Assembly (NCBI GenBank): GCA_016716965.1
Contig: JADJUP010000020.1
Location: 1-30,636, forward strand
DNA length: 30,636 nucleotides
Source: Sulfuritalea sp.
Lineage (GTDB): Bacteria > Pseudomonadota > Gammaproteobacteria > Burkholderiales > Rhodocyclaceae
Direction of reading: 5' to 3'
Position numbers and translations under genes: made by a program. Positions 13,774 through 21,815 of this stretch are shown one piece after another. The notes beneath the pieces were generated by a model. The model was not told the origin of the DNA and searched no databases. It saw only the letters and a program-made list of their open reading frames with translations. Numbering within the stretch: the first letter of the stretch is position 1; the number at the start of each line of letters is the position of its first letter.

Positions 13774-14668
13774 TCAGTTCCAGATTGTTTCTAGTATCCC
13801 TACCAGGGTTGAACTCGCCAGAGATCCTGAGAACCCGCATCCGAGTATCCCGAGGACAGCACCATCAATGATCTGGGGAGGTTGATGGTGGATCAGCGAA
13901 CTGAACTCCGAAGCCGCCCCGTAGCTTTCGAGGTTCCCCGTCGTGGTCCTCCGGCATTCCTGTTGTACGTGTGCGGTCAACAGGGGATGCACGATAACCA
14001 GCGCCATCAGTCCGCCGCCTGCAACACTCATCGTTATGCTTTCAATGGATTGAACTCCGGAATCCCCGGCCGCAAGATCGAGGAACGGATAATACGATGC
14101 GCCCGCGCCGCCAGCTCCCACAAGGTGCCCGCCGCCAGCGACGACGAATGTCCTGTTGGCCGGAGAGGTCTTGGGGTCGCCGTCCTGGTTCGTGTAGTTG
14201 AACGTGAAGGTGCCGATGGCTGAAGCCGCCGACTGAGCGACCGCCATCACGCGCCCACTCGAATACCGGGGAATGGTTACAGCGGTCGTGAGCGTCTGTT
14301 CCTCGCCCACCGCGTCAGTGTCGATGAACGGGTAGTAGAGAAGGTAATCGCAAAGGATGAGCCGCTGCCTGCCGTTCGCCGTCGAAGTCGCGGAGGAGGA
14401 GGCGGTCATTACCATGAGGTTCTTCAGAAACTGCGTTGCTGGCGCAACCGTTGGCACATAGATACCCACGCGCCGTTTCCACCTCTGCCGATTCAAGGGG
14501 AGTCGAAGCGTAGAAGTTCGCCGAGGGTGAGCCGCCCGAGTAGGTGTAATCCACCCATGCGTTCGTCACACTGGCAGCGCTCGCGACGAGTTTCCGGAAC
14601 TGGGTAACCCATGTCTGCCCATCCTCTCGTGCCTGCGCGTACTCTGCTGTGTTGACGAATCCAGCCAT
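13774..14668 (-). CDS. Virion protein split by a frame break (297 aa if joined)
   Basis: ATG 14668 opens MAGFVNTAEYAQAREDGQTW and runs to NFYASTPLESAEVETA. A +1 change of frame near 14465-14500 then joins to VGIYVPTVAPATQFLKNLMV, LILCDYLLYYPFIDTDAVGE, a beta-rich middle and SIESITMS...GGLMALVIVHPL. The joined order (FYASTPL, GIY, CDYLLYYPFID, IPRY, QDG) is one continuous protein family seen in uncultured siphoviruses; its role is not established, perhaps tail tube or capsid decoration. It is more likely an indel than two genes. Confidence 0.65.
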
Positions 14669-14669
14669 G

Positions 14670-14942
14670 CTAGACGCTTCTCCCGGTGATGCTCGATGCG
14701 GACTGGTGCGCCTTCACCTTCACGCGCTTCGCCACGGACATCCCGCCCTTGCCAGCGAGGGTGGCCTTGCGTGGGGCGATGATCTGACCGGTGTGCTCAC
14801 AGCGGGCATCGCGCTTGATGATGGGCTCTGATCCTGGGACAGGCGTCACCTTCACGCGCAGCATGCACTCGGCACAGTAGTACAGCGGTGGCCCGATCAT
14901 CTCCCATGCTTTGCGTTCCAGCGGGGTCCGAAGGTCGGTCAT
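14670..14942 (-). CDS. Small basic protein with CAEC knuckle (90 aa)
   Basis: ATG 14942 is one base past the stop of the upstream gene. The product carries YYCAECMLRV (Cys pair near residues 22-25) and ARCEHTGQ (Cys and His near 47-49), enough for a zinc site. A Lys-rich tail follows (KGGMSVAKRVKVKAHQS). The longer ORF to 15074 is a shadow. It lies among virion genes, where similar small proteins serve as head-tail or decoration factors; the function is unknown. Confidence 0.6.
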   Translation of the reverse strand: MTDLRTPLERKAWEMIGPPLYYCAECMLRVKVTPVPGSEPIIKRDARCEHTGQIIAPRKATLAGKGGMSVAKRVKVKAHQSASSITGRSV

Positions 14943-14943
14943 G

Positions 14944-15375
14944 CTAGGACTCCGTAATCGTGAGGGCTCCCGCCGCAAACTGCGGGGTGATGCCCGAGGA
15001 TACGGCCAGCGAACTGTTGAGCGCGCCCTGGTGCCAGACGTGGCCCGCAGCGCCGAGTGTCGTCCCGGTGGCAACGTGCGTCAGCGTCGCGCCAGTCACG
15101 CCGCACTGCGGAAACGATATGGTGCCAGCATTGGCGGTCGCGCCACCGGAAGCAGCATCCCAACCAGTCCCCCGGTCTACCGCTTGACGGGCGTAGTCCG
15201 TGTACGCCGTCTCATTGGTCGTCTGGTCGTCCCCAGTTCCTGGACTTGCCGTATGCAGTGACACGTACGTATTGGCAAGGGGGGCGGTGGCGGTGTCGTC
15301 GGCCACATTCGCCCAGTTCGTTGCCGAATACATCAGATCGACGATGGAGTTCGCGGTGGCTGTAGATTTCGGCAT
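14944..15375 (-). CDS. Virion protein, YVSLHTASPG family (143 aa)
   Basis: The sequence has LANTYVSLHTASPGTGDDQT, then TAYTDYARQAVDR, ISFPQCG, a Gly-rich loop and SSGITPQFAAGALTI at the C terminus. This order is a recurring phage structural family (short beta-sandwich proteins, often annotated as tail fibre or capsid-associated). The ATG at 15375 has a GAGGGAAAG just upstream. Exact position in the particle is unknown. Confidence 0.65.
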   Translation of the reverse strand: MPKSTATANSIVDLMYSATNWANVADDTATAPLANTYVSLHTASPGTGDDQTTNETAYTDYARQAVDRGTGWDAASGGATANAGTISFPQCGVTGATLTHVATGTTLGAAGHVWHQGALNSSLAVSSGITPQFAAGALTITES

Positions 15376-15384
15376 TCTTTCCCT

Positions 15385-15777
15385 CTATTCAGCGAGGATC
15401 GTGAGCGTTAGGCTCTCTAATTCAACCGCTGCATTCTGAGTAAATTCGGAGTTCTGAAAGACAAGATCCTCATTGGCTTCGCCAGCAGTACCCCGTAGAA
15501 TCATTGTACCTGACGGCTGAGTCAGTATTTTGAATACGGCTGCTCTCCCGGTTTCGTCAGCCGCTGAATCTGCGGTAATTGCGGCAGCAGTCATCTGCGC
15601 TCCTGTCGCTACCTGTGTCACAGAACCGAAGGAGACAGCGGCCATCTGGAGTGTCGCAAGCAATGTTGCAAAGCCCTCCGTGTAGACCTCGATAATGGCA
15701 CCTGTGCCGGTATCGAAGTACGTCTTGAGGGCGGTGAGCATTTCGGCAGCAGCGTCGTAACCGAGGGTAATTGCCAA
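15385..15777 (-). CDS. Virion protein, LGYDAAAEMLTALK family (130 aa)
   Basis: It starts at TTG 15777 (AGGA upstream). The pattern LGYDAAAEMLTALKTYFDTG, then GTxLATLQMAA, FGSVTQVATGAQMTAAAITA and a beta-rich end (VELESLTLTIL) is one I associate with a phage structural family found next to the YVSLHTASPG type. It is a probable small beta-sandwich of tail or decoration type. Nothing enzymatic is visible. Confidence 0.6.
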   Translation of the reverse strand: MAITLGYDAAAEMLTALKTYFDTGTGAIIEVYTEGFATLLATLQMAAVSFGSVTQVATGAQMTAAAITADSAADETGRAAVFKILTQPSGTMILRGTAGEANEDLVFQNSEFTQNAAVELESLTLTILAE

Positions 15778-15787
15778 ACGCTACATC

Positions 15788-16276
15788 CTAAATAGCTGTC
15801 AGTTCCGCACCGAGGGTAACGGTTGCGCCGGGGCTAATGGGCTTCCATTCCAGATAGTACCGGACGGTGCCACCGGAGATTGCCGCCACGAGGATGTCAG
15901 AGGTAATGTCGAGGCCGTTAGTAGCAGCAGACGTTGCCCAATCGCTACTCATGATCGCCGTCGCTGCTGTCCAGATCTGTGATGCCATATTCCCGAACGC
16001 GCCAGTGTCGATTGTGGTAGCAGTAGTAACGCCGCAATGCTCTCCAACAGACCCGGCGTTTCCGATTGATATGGTGGCAGCACCGCCGCTTGTCAGGTCT
16101 GCGGTACATTCAAAGCGTATATAGAACTCGACCAGCCCGGTTATCGTGAAGATGGTGTGCTGGCCGATAGCGCCGGTAGTGCCCGCGACGAACGTTACTT
16201 CGCCCGCGAGACGGTGTGGTGCAGCGCCAACATTCTGCAGCGTCCCGAGATCTACCCCACCTGCGCCAATAGCCAC
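15788..16276 (-). CDS. Small beta-rich virion protein (162 aa)
   Basis: Starts at GTG 16276, overlapping the upstream gene's stop. The sequence is rich in Gly, Ala, Thr and Ser with alternating hydrophobic strands (QHTIFTITGLVEFYIRFECT, GTVRYYLEWKPISPGATVTL). No family name can be given; the composition, size and context indicate a virion component. Confidence 0.55.
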   Translation of the reverse strand: MAIGAGGVDLGTLQNVGAAPHRLAGEVTFVAGTTGAIGQHTIFTITGLVEFYIRFECTADLTSGGAATISIGNAGSVGEHCGVTTATTIDTGAFGNMASQIWTAATAIMSSDWATSAATNGLDITSDILVAAISGGTVRYYLEWKPISPGATVTLGAELTAI

Positions 16277-17070
16277 TAGAAGCCCCTCCCGCTGCCGGTG
16301 CCAAAGACGGCGAGAAGGTTACCCGTGCCCGCATCCGTCAGGGCTTCGACATAGGAGAAGCCCCACGGTCCAAACTGGATACCCGTTTCGAGGGGCTGCC
16401 CCGCTGAGAGTTCTGCATAGGCAGTGCTTCGGGGAAGGGCGGTCATGCTGTTGAGGGTGGTGCTGGCATCCAGTGCGGCGCTCCACTGCCAGCGAGTCCA
16501 GTAGAACTTGTGACCCGAACCGGCGAGGGATGACGTGAGGTCTCCAATCTTGACCAATTGCTCAGGAATCCAGTCGGTCGGGACAGTCCATGTGACGGCC
16601 CCGTCTACGGCTACAGAAGCGCCACCGCTGTCGCTACCATCCGTTGCCGTGATGTCCGCCCATGTGTTGTCCGACTTTCGATACTTCACCGTCAGGACAG
16701 AGGCGTTGCCGTTGGCTGCGTCTACGTCGAGGCGCACTCCCCGGAACGGCATATGCGATCCAACATAGAGGAAGTCACCGTTGGCGGCAGTATCCATTGA
16801 GGAAAGAGTCACGTCGGTCGAGACGCTGTCATCCTGCGCGTTGTCGGAGTAGTCCGTGATGGACACCCCTGAGTCCTGCGTCTTGAGGACGGAGATCCAC
16901 GGACAGAGGCCCACCCTCGCCACAACAGCAGTGGTGAAGTTGCGCGGAGTGAGTGCGAGATACTTGGTTGCCTTCGGGATTGGGACATAGGCGGCAGTGG
17001 TCGAGAGGGCCACCCCCGTAGATGTCCCGCCGCGAATCTCTCCAAGGGAACCGGCGATTGTCTCAGTCAT
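16276..17070 (-). CDS. Virion protein with PFRGVRLDVDAANG motif (264 aa)
   Basis: ATG 17070 has a GGGGTAG upstream. The protein is a beta sandwich by pattern: LYVGSHMPFRGVRLDVDAAN, then VLTVKYRKSDNTWADI, WTVPTDWIPEQ and KFYWTRWQWSAAL. This order (mobile surface strand, then a Trp-rich strand) resembles phage appendage proteins with a carbohydrate-binding-type fold. The last residues are Gly-rich. It is followed at once by the next GTG. Location in the virion is unknown. Confidence 0.6.
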   Translation of the reverse strand: MTETIAGSLGEIRGGTSTGVALSTTAAYVPIPKATKYLALTPRNFTTAVVARVGLCPWISVLKTQDSGVSITDYSDNAQDDSVSTDVTLSSMDTAANGDFLYVGSHMPFRGVRLDVDAANGNASVLTVKYRKSDNTWADITATDGSDSGGASVAVDGAVTWTVPTDWIPEQLVKIGDLTSSLAGSGHKFYWTRWQWSAALDASTTLNSMTALPRSTAYAELSAGQPLETGIQFGPWGFSYVEALTDAGTGNLLAVFGTGSGRGF

Positions 17071-17097
17071 AAACTACCCCGTCCTTGGTCCCCTGAA

Positions 17098-17919
17098 CTA
17101 CCTGTCAGCCCAGTAAGCGATGAAGTCGAGATCGACAACCGCCGAGTTAGAGGTCTTGTTGCCGAAGAAGAACCACGGCTGGACGAGCGTGCCGCCCTCA
17201 AAACCTGCCACCTTGCTCTGGAAGCCACCGGACACCAGTGTCGGGGAGGCAGCGGTGTCGGTGTCGTAGATGTACGAAAGCACCGTGTCGCCGTCCGTCT
17301 GGATGATGGAGGTGTACCAGGTGTCCACGGTGGGAGTGAACGTCCCGTGGTTCACCTTCGACGTGGCATAGGTGGCGTCGCCATCGAGGATGAGCGCCAT
17401 CGAGGTGAGAGTCTGGGAGGCGTCGCGGGCTTGGACAGCGACCGTGACCGCGCCGTTGGTGATGGTCGGGGTGTCGATGTCGTTGATGGCCGGGAGCGTG
17501 TAATCGGACAGCGGGTCGGTGAACCCGAGTTCTTGGTACGTCAGGGCAACGACGCTGGAGCGCCAGCGCACGGCCATACCGGCATTCTTATCGCCACAGA
17601 GGTCGCATGGCCGTAGATGCTGATGCCTTCATTGTCGTCGGTAGACGTGTCACCACGGATGATCGAAGCAGCGACAGTAGAACCAGCAGCAGGGATGGCG
17701 AATGACGTGGTGCCGTTGTCACCATCTACGGCCCAGAGGAAGGTGTTGAGAGTGTCGCCTTCCAAAGTCATCGAGGACAAAGCGGTTCCCCTGCCACGCA
17801 TTAGGGAACAGCATCTGCTTGAGCGTCTGCGGGTCGAGAATGTGGCCGAACGCAAGAGGATGAGCAGCAAGCCCACCGCGTCCACGACCGTAATCAGTGC
17901 CGTCTGGAATGAATGCCAT
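17098..17919 (-). CDS. Virion protein, first gene of the 17.9-kb transcript, two frame breaks (273 aa if joined)
   Basis: ATG 17919 (AGGAAACA before it) opens MAFIPDGTDYGRGRGGLAAH and runs to NAWQGNRFVLDD. A +1 change near 17767-17778 joins to MTLEGDTLNTFLWAVDGDNG and SIYGHATSVAIR. A -1 change near 17572-17592 (one A missing from a short run) then joins to MAVRWRSSVVALTYQELGFT and the rest. The total length is an exact multiple of three, so the two breaks cancel. The C-terminal half is a beta sandwich of lectin-like appearance (VDTWYTSIIQTDGDTVLSYI, AVVDLDFIAYW). This is the first gene behind the extended -10 promoter at 17975. Confidence 0.65.
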
Positions 17920-17943
17920 TGTTTCCTGGCTACCTCACTGGTA

Positions 17944-17960
17944 GACACTCATTGAGTGTC
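17944..17960 (-). other. 5'-leader hairpin before the 17.9-kb gene
   Basis: A perfect inverted repeat GACACTC-ATT-GAGTGTC lies between the -10 element and the Shine-Dalgarno of the following gene. It would form a stem-loop near the 5' end of the transcript, protecting the mRNA, or could be an operator. Confidence 0.65.
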
Positions 17961-17974
17961 CAGGTGTTTCCTTG

Positions 17975-17983
17975 ATTATACCA
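17975..17983 (-). promoter_or_regulatory. Extended -10 promoter (TGGTATAAT)
   Basis: The minus strand reads TGGTATAAT, a perfect TATAAT with the TGn extension. No good -35 is present; that position is taken by the end of the terminator just upstream. It should drive 17098..17919 and the tail genes after it. Confidence 0.65.
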
Positions 17984-17990
17984 GACATGG

Positions 17991-18020
17991 AAAAGGCCAC
18001 TCCGAATGGAATGGCCTTTT
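17991..18020 (-). terminator. Intrinsic terminator, probably bidirectional
   Basis: Stem AAAAGGCCA/TGGCCTTTT with an inner TCC-GAAT-GGA loop stem. Both strands end in a run of four T. It follows the gene ending at 18043 and ends only about 10 nt before the next -10 element. Confidence 0.8.
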
Positions 18021-18042
18021 GAAAGAAGTACCGGGATGAGTG

Positions 18043-19011
18043 CTAGGCTTCTACCAGTTCCGCTTCTTCCTCTAGTTCTTCCTGTACTCCGCCGCCTTCG
18101 ATGACGTACTCGAACCACGCATCGCGTGACATCGAGAGACGGTTCTCGGGCATCGGGATGCCGTTGTCAGCGGCCCACGCCATCAGCCACTGGCGCTTCC
18201 AGTCTGCGGCTGGTTCGCCTTCGGGGTAGCGCGGGCCTGCGGGTTTCTGTGGGGTCTCCTGCGCCACGGAAGCGACTGCCCCGGTCTCTACACCCCTCAG
18301 TGCGGCGACGGTTGCTGCCACAATCTGGGCGATGAGTTCGGGATTGATGGTCTGCCCGCCCTTGTCAGCGGTAGCAGCAGCGATGGCGTTGCCGACAGCC
18401 TTCGAGGCGATGACGCTGCTGTGCGTGGCGACAACGTGCTGGTCAACCTTCTTCTGGGCATCACTCAGGGTCATCGCAGAGAACAGGCGGCGTTCGCCGG
18501 TTTCCGTCTGGTGCGGCTCATATGGGCATTCGAGGTCAACCGCTACTTCGAGGTCGGGGCGGAGCCTGCGAATCTCGGAGTCGTGGTGGAGACCCATCGA
18601 CACGATCTGTTCGGCAGGCATCACGTACTCGCCAGGCTTACCGAAGTTATCGGCCTCCGTGCAGGTGTAGGTGAGACCGCCGTTCTCAAAGAACGTCAGG
18701 AGCCAGTGGTGCTCCATCCCGCCGCGTGCCGGGTGGTTCGGCTGGATGCTCCCGCCTGCAATCCCCTGGACTTCAATGCCGAAAGAGTCAGGGAGTTCCC
18801 GCCACCGTTTCGTCATCGTGAACTGCTGCCACTTCGGCGCGTCAGTGCGGATGTCTGGGCCACGGGCGATCCACCCGTCCGGGTAACGCTTCCAATACTT
18901 GACCCGCCCGCTACGCTCTCGGGCTACTGAGCCAGAGAGGGTATCGCGGGAGTCTCCGAAGACTGATTCGAGTAGTACGCCCGAACCCTTTGCGCGGACC
19001 GTGTCACTCAT
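18043..19011 (-). CDS. Head-region protein of unknown function (322 aa)
   Basis: ATG 19011 overlaps the upstream stop as ATGA; the longer frame to 19149 is shadow. The N-terminal half has aromatic-rich segments (VKYWKRYPDGWIARGPD, WLLTFFENGGLTYTCTEADN). The middle is Ala-rich helical (ASKAVGNAIAAATADKGG, LIAQIVAATVAALRG). The end includes WKRQWLMAWAADNGIPMPEN and a very acidic tail (EELEEEAELVEA). The acidic tail and central helix recall accessory capsid or chaperone proteins, but the family is not recognised. It is two genes after the capsid protein and ends at a strong terminator. Confidence 0.55.
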   Translation of the reverse strand: MSDTVRAKGSGVLLESVFGDSRDTLSGSVARERSGRVKYWKRYPDGWIARGPDIRTDAPKWQQFTMTKRWRELPDSFGIEVQGIAGGSIQPNHPARGGMEHHWLLTFFENGGLTYTCTEADNFGKPGEYVMPAEQIVSMGLHHDSEIRRLRPDLEVAVDLECPYEPHQTETGERRLFSAMTLSDAQKKVDQHVVATHSSVIASKAVGNAIAAATADKGGQTINPELIAQIVAATVAALRGVETGAVASVAQETPQKPAGPRYPEGEPAADWKRQWLMAWAADNGIPMPENRLSMSRDAWFEYVIEGGGVQEELEEEAELVEA

Positions 19012-19552
19012 GTGTTCTTCTCCTGTAGTTTCTTGCGAATGTGCGGCCAGTATTCCGCCGGGATCTGATCCCACGTTGCGAGTCCGGGCACTTCTACCGC
19101 AGCATCTTCCTTCTCTTGTTCGAGGTTGCGGTAATGCACGGGCGTCCACATGTGGGTGATGACCACCCAGTCCACCTTGCCGTCCACATGGATGCGCTTC
19201 TGCTTGTCGGACATCTCTCCGAAGTTCTGCGCGTCGTCCGTGTCACCCTGGAATTCCGATGGCTGGATGACAAGTTTGAGTTCTGTACCAGCAGGCTGCG
19301 CCATCTGAAGACAACAGGGCTTCTTGCCCTTCATCCTCTTCTTCGATGGGACGCGGGTAATGACGTGGAAATCTTTGAACTGCTCTTGAAACTTGAAGGC
19401 TTTGTCTATCTGCCCGGCGACAGCGAGGAGGACGGCATTCGGGTCGAATGACGCATCCAGTTCAAACCGGAGCCTCACTTCCGAAATGTCGTACTCTTTG
19501 TCGCCCTCGATCCAGCCGAAGTTCGGCTTGTAGAGCTTCCTGGTGATTCCAT
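19008..19552 (-). CDS. Head-region protein following the capsid gene (about 181 aa), start frameshifted
   Basis: An AGAAAGG is placed 5 nt before ATG 19552, but the open frame that follows lies one base off. Adding one A to the short A run after the ATG gives MEITRKLYKPNFGWIEGDKE and the full ORF, so a single-base deletion at 19543-19550 is likely. The product has an N-terminal beta region, a mid KAFKFQEQFKDFHVITRVPS, a Lys/Arg patch, and WVVITHMWTPVHYRNLEQEK near the C terminus. It is unrecognised; its place after the capsid gene suggests head completion or a capsid-linked factor. It has its own promoter and leader hairpin. Confidence 0.6.
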
Positions 19553-19564
19553 TCGTACCTTTCT

Positions 19565-19584
19565 GGTTGCCAGAACTTGCAACC
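19565..19584 (-). other. 5'-leader hairpin before the 19.5-kb gene
   Basis: Inverted repeat GGTTGC/GCAACC with an 8-base loop, placed between the predicted -10 element and the AGAAAGG of the following gene. Confidence 0.55.
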
Positions 19585-19594
19585 CTGTAAAACA

Positions 19595-19603
19595 ATTGTA
19601 CCA
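19595..19603 (-). promoter_or_regulatory. Extended -10 promoter (TGGTACAAT)
   Basis: The minus strand reads TGGTACAAT, a TGn plus TACAAT with one mismatch to consensus. No good -35 is visible. It stands just after the terminator at 19608..19632, in the same arrangement as the 17.98-kb promoter. Confidence 0.5.
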
Positions 19604-19607
19604 AATG

Positions 19608-19632
19608 AAAGAGGGAGCCTTTCGGCCTCTTC
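19608..19632 (-). terminator. Intrinsic terminator after the major capsid gene
   Basis: An AAGAGG/CCTCTT outer stem with an inner CC-GAAA-GG hairpin, followed on the minus strand by TTTCATTT. It probably lowers read-through from the heavily expressed capsid gene. Confidence 0.55.
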
Positions 19633-19674
19633 TGGTGGGAATGTCCCCGCCGAATGGCGGTTAGGTCCCCTTGA

Positions 19675-20554
19675 TCAAACGCCCTGGATCCAGACACCGC
19701 CCTCGTCAGTCGCCGTGATATTCCCCGGCGTTTCCGAGTAGCGGTCGATTTCAGCGACTCCACTTATCTGGTGCTGCACGACCACGTCGGCAATATCAAG
19801 GGCGATCGAGTCGAGAACAGTCTCAGGCTCCTGCGCCATGACGAGTGCAAACGTCTCCTTGTGGAACAGCACGTTATCGTGCTGGCCAGCGGCGGGAGCG
19901 GTGAGCAGGTTGCTGATCTTGATGGGAGCGCCCTGGAAGGTGCCGATGGTCGCCTTTTCGTGCGCCATACGAGCACCCTCTTCACCGACGTACGAAGCGT
20001 TGATGAAGGTGTCCATCTTCATGATGCCCGCCTTCTGGGCGGGGCTGAAGAACCACGTCACGTCGCTGCCCATGTCGTAGCCAGCGTCTTCGAGGTACTG
20101 GACGGCGCGGAGCAGGTTGTCGTAGGTGACTTCGACACCAAGGACGCCAACCGTCTGCGAGTGACGCAAAGAGCGCACCAATGCGAACGTCGATGGCACG
20201 CCCGAGGGAGTATCCCATCTTCGACTGCATGATGGACTTGAGGTCGTTGCGAGCGAGGACCTGCACGATGCGCTCAGACTTGATAGCGCAAGCGTCGTGC
20301 GTGGTGACCGTGATGGTCTGCTCGGTATCCGTATACACCGTCGCGTCGAGCGCGGTGGAAGCGGACTTGGTCTGGGATTCGATGTTCGGGACACGTACCT
20401 TGTGGTAGGTGTCGCCGTGCCCAACGAAGTCCCAGGTGCGGTCTACCGAAGGTGCAATGACGAGTGCGAATTCGAGGGCGCGAATAGTGCCCTCAACCCA
20501 CACCTCATCGATGTGCTTCTCGGCAGTGGTAGTTGTGAAATTCCCGTTTGCCAA
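19675..20554 (-). CDS. Major capsid protein, one frame break (292 aa if joined)
   Basis: TTG 20554 opens LANGNFTTTTAEKHIDEVWV, then SVDRTWDFVGHGDTYHKVRV (an N-terminal strand-turn), VYTDTEQTITVTTHDACAIK and RAIDVRIGALFAS. Removing one base near 20151-20172 joins to SQTVGVLGVEVTYDNLLRAV, WFFSPAQKAGIMKMDTFINA, APIKISNLLTAPAAGQHDNV, VLFHKETFALVMAQEP and a terminal GGVWIQGV. This order is that of HK97-fold major capsid proteins of the P22-like or T7-like sort, and the length is usual. It follows the scaffold gene and builds the icosahedral shell. A hairpin lies just before the Shine-Dalgarno region. Confidence 0.85.
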
Positions 20555-20565
20555 ACTATTAACCT

Positions 20566-20584
20566 GGGGCTAACTATCGGCCCC
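20566..20584 (-). other. Hairpin just upstream of the capsid start
   Basis: Inverted repeat GGGGC/GCCCC with a 9-base loop, a few bases before the weak CAGG preceding the TTG start. It might stabilise the mRNA or tune capsid translation; no promoter is seen directly above it. Confidence 0.4.
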
Positions 20585-20600
20585 TGAGTGACTATTCGCG

Positions 20601-21593
20601 CTATTCGTCCCTGACGAGTTCGCCTTTCTCGAACGCCTGCTCAATGTCCACACTGGTACGATAGAGCGCCATCCGCTGAGCGGGATTGAGCTTCCTGAAC
20701 TCGGAGTACAGCATGGTCTTACCGCTTCTGGGAGACTTAGGAGTTGAGAGATCCGGCGAAGCCTGGGCGAGCGCGGAGTTTGATTTGACTGGCGCAACTG
20801 CCGGGGCCGGGGGCGGGGTTGCCGCCTGCGGGGGAGGAGGGGCCACTGTCACCGGTGCCGAAGGCGGGGCGAGAGTGTTCTGCTGCTTGACGTATGCGAT
20901 AGAGGCGGCGTTCAGGTCGCGCTCAAACCACTGGAGGGATTCCTCCCGGGCTGAGCCGCCTGATTACATTGCCGCCCTGATCGCGGACTGCATCGTAACG
21001 CCCGCCGTGGAGGGCATTTACGCGAATTGCGATCTCGATTCTGCGGGAGGTACTGTGCCGCAAAGTCTTCCGCCTGTGTTACACGGGCCTCAAGGGCTGC
21101 GCGATGGCGTACCAGGTTCGGGTCAATCCCGTTTGCCTGGTCGTAATCCTTGCGAAACTGAGGTCCTGGAAGAGCCGGGTTCCTGACTTCCTCTGGCTCC
21201 AATTGCTTCATCCGTTCCTGCTGGAGTTGCTTCCGCAGTTCCAGCACTTCGGCTTCGGCGTTCGCCAGTTTCGGCTTCCACTCGGATGCGGCCATACGGC
21301 CAGCGCGGGTGCGAAGCGCGTTCTTGAAATCAAGGTCTTCGCGCTCAAGGCGCGTAGCTCCTGGTAATATCCCTGCCTCGGGTCGATCCACCTGCGGGGA
21401 TCTACTGCGGGTTCCGGGTTGCCTCCGGGGCTTCTGGGGTGTTGCTTTCCTCGACTGCCGAGACTTCGGACGTTGGTTCAGGGGCAAGTTCGACAGGTGC
21501 CTCGGGTGCTTCTGCTACCGGGGCAATCTCCTGTTCCTCTTGCACCGTCTCCTCGGCCTTCCGGCTCAGGGACGGGTGAAGGGTTACCGCCAA
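20601..21593 (-). CDS. Scaffolding protein, several frame breaks
   Basis: TTG 21593 has an AAGGAGG about 10 nt upstream. The first part is acidic and Pro/Glu-rich (EETVQEEQEIAPVAEAPEAP). After breaks near 21404 and 21365 (each restorable by one base) come DPRRWIDPRQGYYQELRA, then a long coiled coil (WKPKLANAEAEVLELRKQLQ, VRHRAALEARVTQAEDFAAQ). Further breaks near 20940-21045 lead to WFERDLNAASIAYVKQQN, a Pro/Ala linker and a compact helical end (MLYSEFRKLNPAQRMALYRT to EKGELVRDE). This order and the position directly before the capsid gene mark a scaffold, which directs procapsid assembly through its basic or helical C terminus. Confidence 0.75.
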
Positions 21594-21609
21594 AAGTTCC
21601 TACCTCCTT

Positions 21610-21628
21610 CGAGAGAAGTTGTCTCTCG
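21610..21628 (-). other. 5'-leader hairpin before the scaffold gene
   Basis: Perfect 7-bp inverted repeat CGAGAGA/TCTCTCG with a 5-base loop, directly before the AAGGAGG of the scaffold gene and just after the predicted start of the transcript. Confidence 0.65.
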
Positions 21629-21637
21629 ATTAAGATA

Positions 21638-21646
21638 AGTGTAGCA
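21638..21646 (-). promoter_or_regulatory. Possible extended -10 promoter (TGCTACACT)
   Basis: The minus strand reads TGCTACACT, a TGn plus TACACT with two differences from TATAAT. No -35 is clear. Followed by the hairpin and Shine-Dalgarno of the scaffold gene, it would start the scaffold-capsid transcript. Confidence 0.4.
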
Positions 21647-21695
21647 TGCAGTAAGGTCGGACTCTGCTCCGGCAATTTGTGTTAGGGGTTTTGCA

Positions 21696-21815
21696 ATGTC
21701 AGAGAAGTGGTGGTTCGGGTGGGCAGCATACATCGGGATGTATGTGTTCGCCACCGTGTTCATTGGTGCACTTGGACTAATCGTGGATCTACTGCGACTG
21801 ATTGCTAACGACTAG
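21696..21815 (+). CDS. 39-aa membrane microprotein on the opposite strand
   Basis: ATG 21696 has an AGGGG about 9 nt upstream. The product starts MSEKWWFGWAAYIGMYVF and continues with ATVFIGALGLIVDLLRLI to AND: a Trp-rich interface followed by one long membrane helix with a polar end. It runs against all surrounding genes, diverging from the scaffold transcript, and its TAG shares a CTAG with the stop of the giant gene on the other strand. Candidates by size and character are a superinfection-exclusion or host-membrane factor, but no family is recognised and it could be chance, given its length. Confidence 0.5.
   Translation: MSEKWWFGWAAYIGMYVFATVFIGALGLIVDLLRLIAND

Noticed and set aside
19675..20424. 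Two separate genes for the halves of the capsid region
   Set aside because: The two frames together give one HK97-type capsid protein of normal length after one base change, whereas each half alone ends or begins in nonsense sequence.
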